A stretch of 7,309 bases of DNA from an uncultured Treponema sp. (GTDB lineage Bacteria > Spirochaetota > Spirochaetia > Treponematales > Treponemataceae), in contig CALAUH010000174.1 of NCBI GenBank assembly GCA_937892225.1, positions 1 to 7,309 on the forward strand, written 5' to 3'. The notes below the pieces were generated by a model that ran no database searches, was not told the DNA's origin, and saw only the letters and a program-made list of their open reading frames with translations. The position numbers and the translations under genes are program-made. Each line of letters opens with the position of its first letter. Position 1 is the stretch's first letter. Shown here in pieces: positions 5,566-7,309 of this stretch.

Positions 5566-7309
5566 ATGGCAGATTATCACGAATTCCCCGCAGCCCCGGA
5601 AGGAACTCCAGTTTCAAATTTTGTACACTTGCATGTACACTCAGACTATTCTCTTCTTGATTCATGTGCAACGCTTGATAAACTTGTAGCAAAAGCAAAA
5701 TCTCTTAATATGCCTGCTCTGGCCCTTACCGACCACGGTAATATGTTTGGTGCTTTAAATTTCGAAAAACTCTGCCATGTTAACGGAATTAATCCTATTG
5801 TTGGAGAGGAATTTTATGTTTCTTACGGAAGCCATTTTGAAAAAAATCCTGTTCCTTACAGTCACAAGGGAGAAGACGGTGACCGACAGGCCCGTTATTT
5901 CCATCTGATTCTTCTTTGTGAAAACCAGAAAGGTTACCAGAACATGTGCTGGCTTTCTTCTTTAGCCTATACAGAAGGTATGTGGTACAAACCACGAATT
6001 GACTGGGAATTACTTGAAAAATATCACGAAGGATTAATCTGTTGTTCTGCCTGTATTGCCGGTGAACTTCCACAGCTTTTAATGGCAGGAATGGACAAAG
6101 AAGCAGAAGAACTTGTACTTAAATACAAAAATCTTTTTGGACCTGATCACTATTATATTGAATTACAGGATCACGGACTTCCAGAACAGAAAAATCTTAA
6201 TCCTAAATTAATTGCACTTGCAAGAAAACTTGATGTTCCTCTAGTTGTTACAAATGATATTCACTATGTAGAAAAAGAAGATTGGGAAGCTCAGGAATGT
6301 TTACGAAACATCGGCTTTAAGAAAAATATGGAAATTGGTCAGGACGGTCAATTCATTTCAGGAATGGGTGGTGAACATCACGAGTGGTATTTTAAAACTG
6401 AAAATGAAATGCGTCTTCTTTTCCCGGACTGCCCTGATGCATACGAAAATACTGTAAAAATTGCCAATATGTGTAATCTTACAATTCATCTGTACTCTAC
6501 TCCTGAATTAAAAGGAACACTTCCACGTTTTGAACTTCCTAAAGAATTCCAGACTCACGATGATTATACAAAAAATCAGGATGATTATTTACGTCATCTT
6601 GTAGAAGAAGGGCTTTTAAAAAGATACAAAGAAATTACTCCTGAAATCCGTGAACGATGCGAATACGAAATGGGAATTATTCTTGGAATGGGATTCAGCG
6701 GTTACTTCCTTATTGTATGGGAATTTATCAACTGGTCAAAATCAACCTGGGATAATGTAAATAATAGGCCTAAACCTTACATGCCGATTGGACCGGGACG
6801 AGGTTCGGGAGCAGGTTCTCTTGTTGCCTACTGTCTTGGAATTACAGATATTGATCCGTTCAGATACGGACTTATTTTTGAACGTTTCTTAAATCCTGAA
6901 CGTGTATCTATGCCTGATTTCGACGTTGATATGGACTTCGATTTTAGACAAGATATCATCCAGCATACACGCGATTTGTATGGAGAAAAAAAAGTCGGTC
7001 ATATTGTAACATTTGGTACTTTAAAACCAAAAAACGTAATTGCCGATGTCGGTCGAACTTTGGGCATTCCACTTTCCGAAGTCAACATGCTTAAATCAAA
7101 AGTAAGTGAAAACCTTAAGACCAAATTAAAAAACTGTTTTGAGCCGCCTAACGAAAAATTTCCAGACGGTGGACAGCTTGCAGAATACAGACACGACCCT
7201 CGTTACGAAAAATTATTTGATTTGGCTGAAAAACTCGAAGGTTGTAAAAGAAACACAGGTCTTCACGCTTCCGGTATGGTTATTGGTTTAACAGAATTCC
7301 CTGACTGGG
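5566..7309 (+). CDS. dnaE: DNA polymerase III alpha subunit, N-terminal 581 residues (3' end outside window)
   Basis: This is the replicative DNA polymerase catalytic subunit. The frame is open from the ATG at 5566 to the right edge. Family members are about 1150 to 1200 residues, so this is the first half. The PHP domain occupies roughly residues 19-290 and starts HLHVHSDYS (21-29). By alignment from memory with Mycobacterium tuberculosis DnaE1, all nine PHP metal ligands are kept: H23, H25, D32, H57, E82, H113, C163, D231 and H233. The polymerase core follows with GPGRGSGAGS (409-418) and NPERVSMPDFDVDMD (443-457), where D453 and D455 correspond to E. coli catalytic D401 and D403. The third catalytic aspartate, the fingers, the beta-binding and OB parts lie beyond the window. 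NTGLHASGMVIG (563-574) is another conserved block. The start has AAGGA six bases upstream and a strong promoter at 5498-5526. It is DnaE type, not PolC, since no exonuclease domain interrupts the PHP. Confidence 0.97.
   Translation, partial: MADYHEFPAAPEGTPVSNFVHLHVHSDYSLLDSCATLDKLVAKAKSLNMPALALTDHGNMFGALNFEKLCHVNGINPIVGEEFYVSYGSHFEKNPVPYSHKGEDGDRQARYFHLILLCENQKGYQNMCWLSSLAYTEGMWYKPRIDWELLEKYHEGLICCSACIAGELPQLLMAGMDKEAEELVLKYKNLFGPDHYYIELQDHGLPEQKNLNPKLIALARKLDVPLVVTNDIHYVEKEDWEAQECLRNIGFKKNMEIGQDGQFISGMGGEHHEWYFKTENEMRLLFPDCPDAYENTVKIANMCNLTIHLYSTPELKGTLPRFELPKEFQTHDDYTKNQDDYLRHLVEEGLLKRYKEITPEIRERCEYEMGIILGMGFSGYFLIVWEFINWSKSTWDNVNNRPKPYMPIGPGRGSGAGSLVAYCLGITDIDPFRYGLIFERFLNPERVSMPDFDVDMDFDFRQDIIQHTRDLYGEKKVGHIVTFGTLKPKNVIADVGRTLGIPLSEVNMLKSKVSENLKTKLKNCFEPPNEKFPDGGQLAEYRHDPRYEKLFDLAEKLEGCKRNTGLHASGMVIGLTEFPDW

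Noticed and set aside
5420..5698. Open frames on both strands across the divergent gap and dnaE start
   Set aside because: They run through the terminator hairpin, the dnaE promoter and the first PHP motif; dnaE in its own frame explains the region.
5795..6073. Minus-strand open frame of 92 codons
   Set aside because: Antisense to the DnaE PHP domain, with no recognisable protein features.

Overview
The window is AT-rich bacterial DNA with a strong Gram-negative lipoprotein signature: three of the seven genes encode small proteins with a signal peptide ending in a lipobox cysteine. With the anaerobe-type aldo/keto reductase carrying two [4Fe-4S] motifs and the bacterial housekeeping genes gltX and dnaE, this best fits a host-associated or anaerobic spirochaete such as Treponema. 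The assignment is an inference from gene content and style, not from a marker comparison.

Layout. Positions 1 to 5430 are transcribed leftwards (minus strand). In transcription order they hold a low-molecular-weight protein tyrosine phosphatase (5430 to 4885), two tandem paralogous lipoproteins (4787 to 3936 and 3903 to 2890), a ferredoxin-domain aldo/keto reductase (2796 to 1684), a small lipoprotein of unknown function (1584 to 1126), and the N-terminal two thirds of glutamyl-tRNA synthetase (978 to beyond the left edge). From 5566 the plus strand encodes the N-terminal half of the DNA polymerase III alpha subunit DnaE, which runs off the right edge. The divergent phosphatase/dnaE gap (5431 to 5565) holds a good dnaE promoter and a perfect hairpin plus T-tract. 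No gene-free stretch exceeds 300 bases, and I see no RNA gene, mobile element or CRISPR array.

How the genes relate. The two lipoproteins are 32 bases apart, share sequence blocks and probably form one operon. The other leftward genes have gaps of about 85 to 150 bases, several with candidate promoters or hairpins, so they look like separate short units rather than one pathway. gltX and dnaE are ordinary housekeeping genes.

Points of interest are modest: a phosphatase whose strong ribosome binding site implies a 33-residue N-terminal extension; a long inverted repeat that includes the reductase ribosome binding site and brackets its best -10 box; a perfect plus-strand terminator with no plus-strand gene before it; the divergent lipoprotein pair; and a DnaE whose PHP domain keeps a complete metal-ligand set. 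I found no convincing new multi-gene system.
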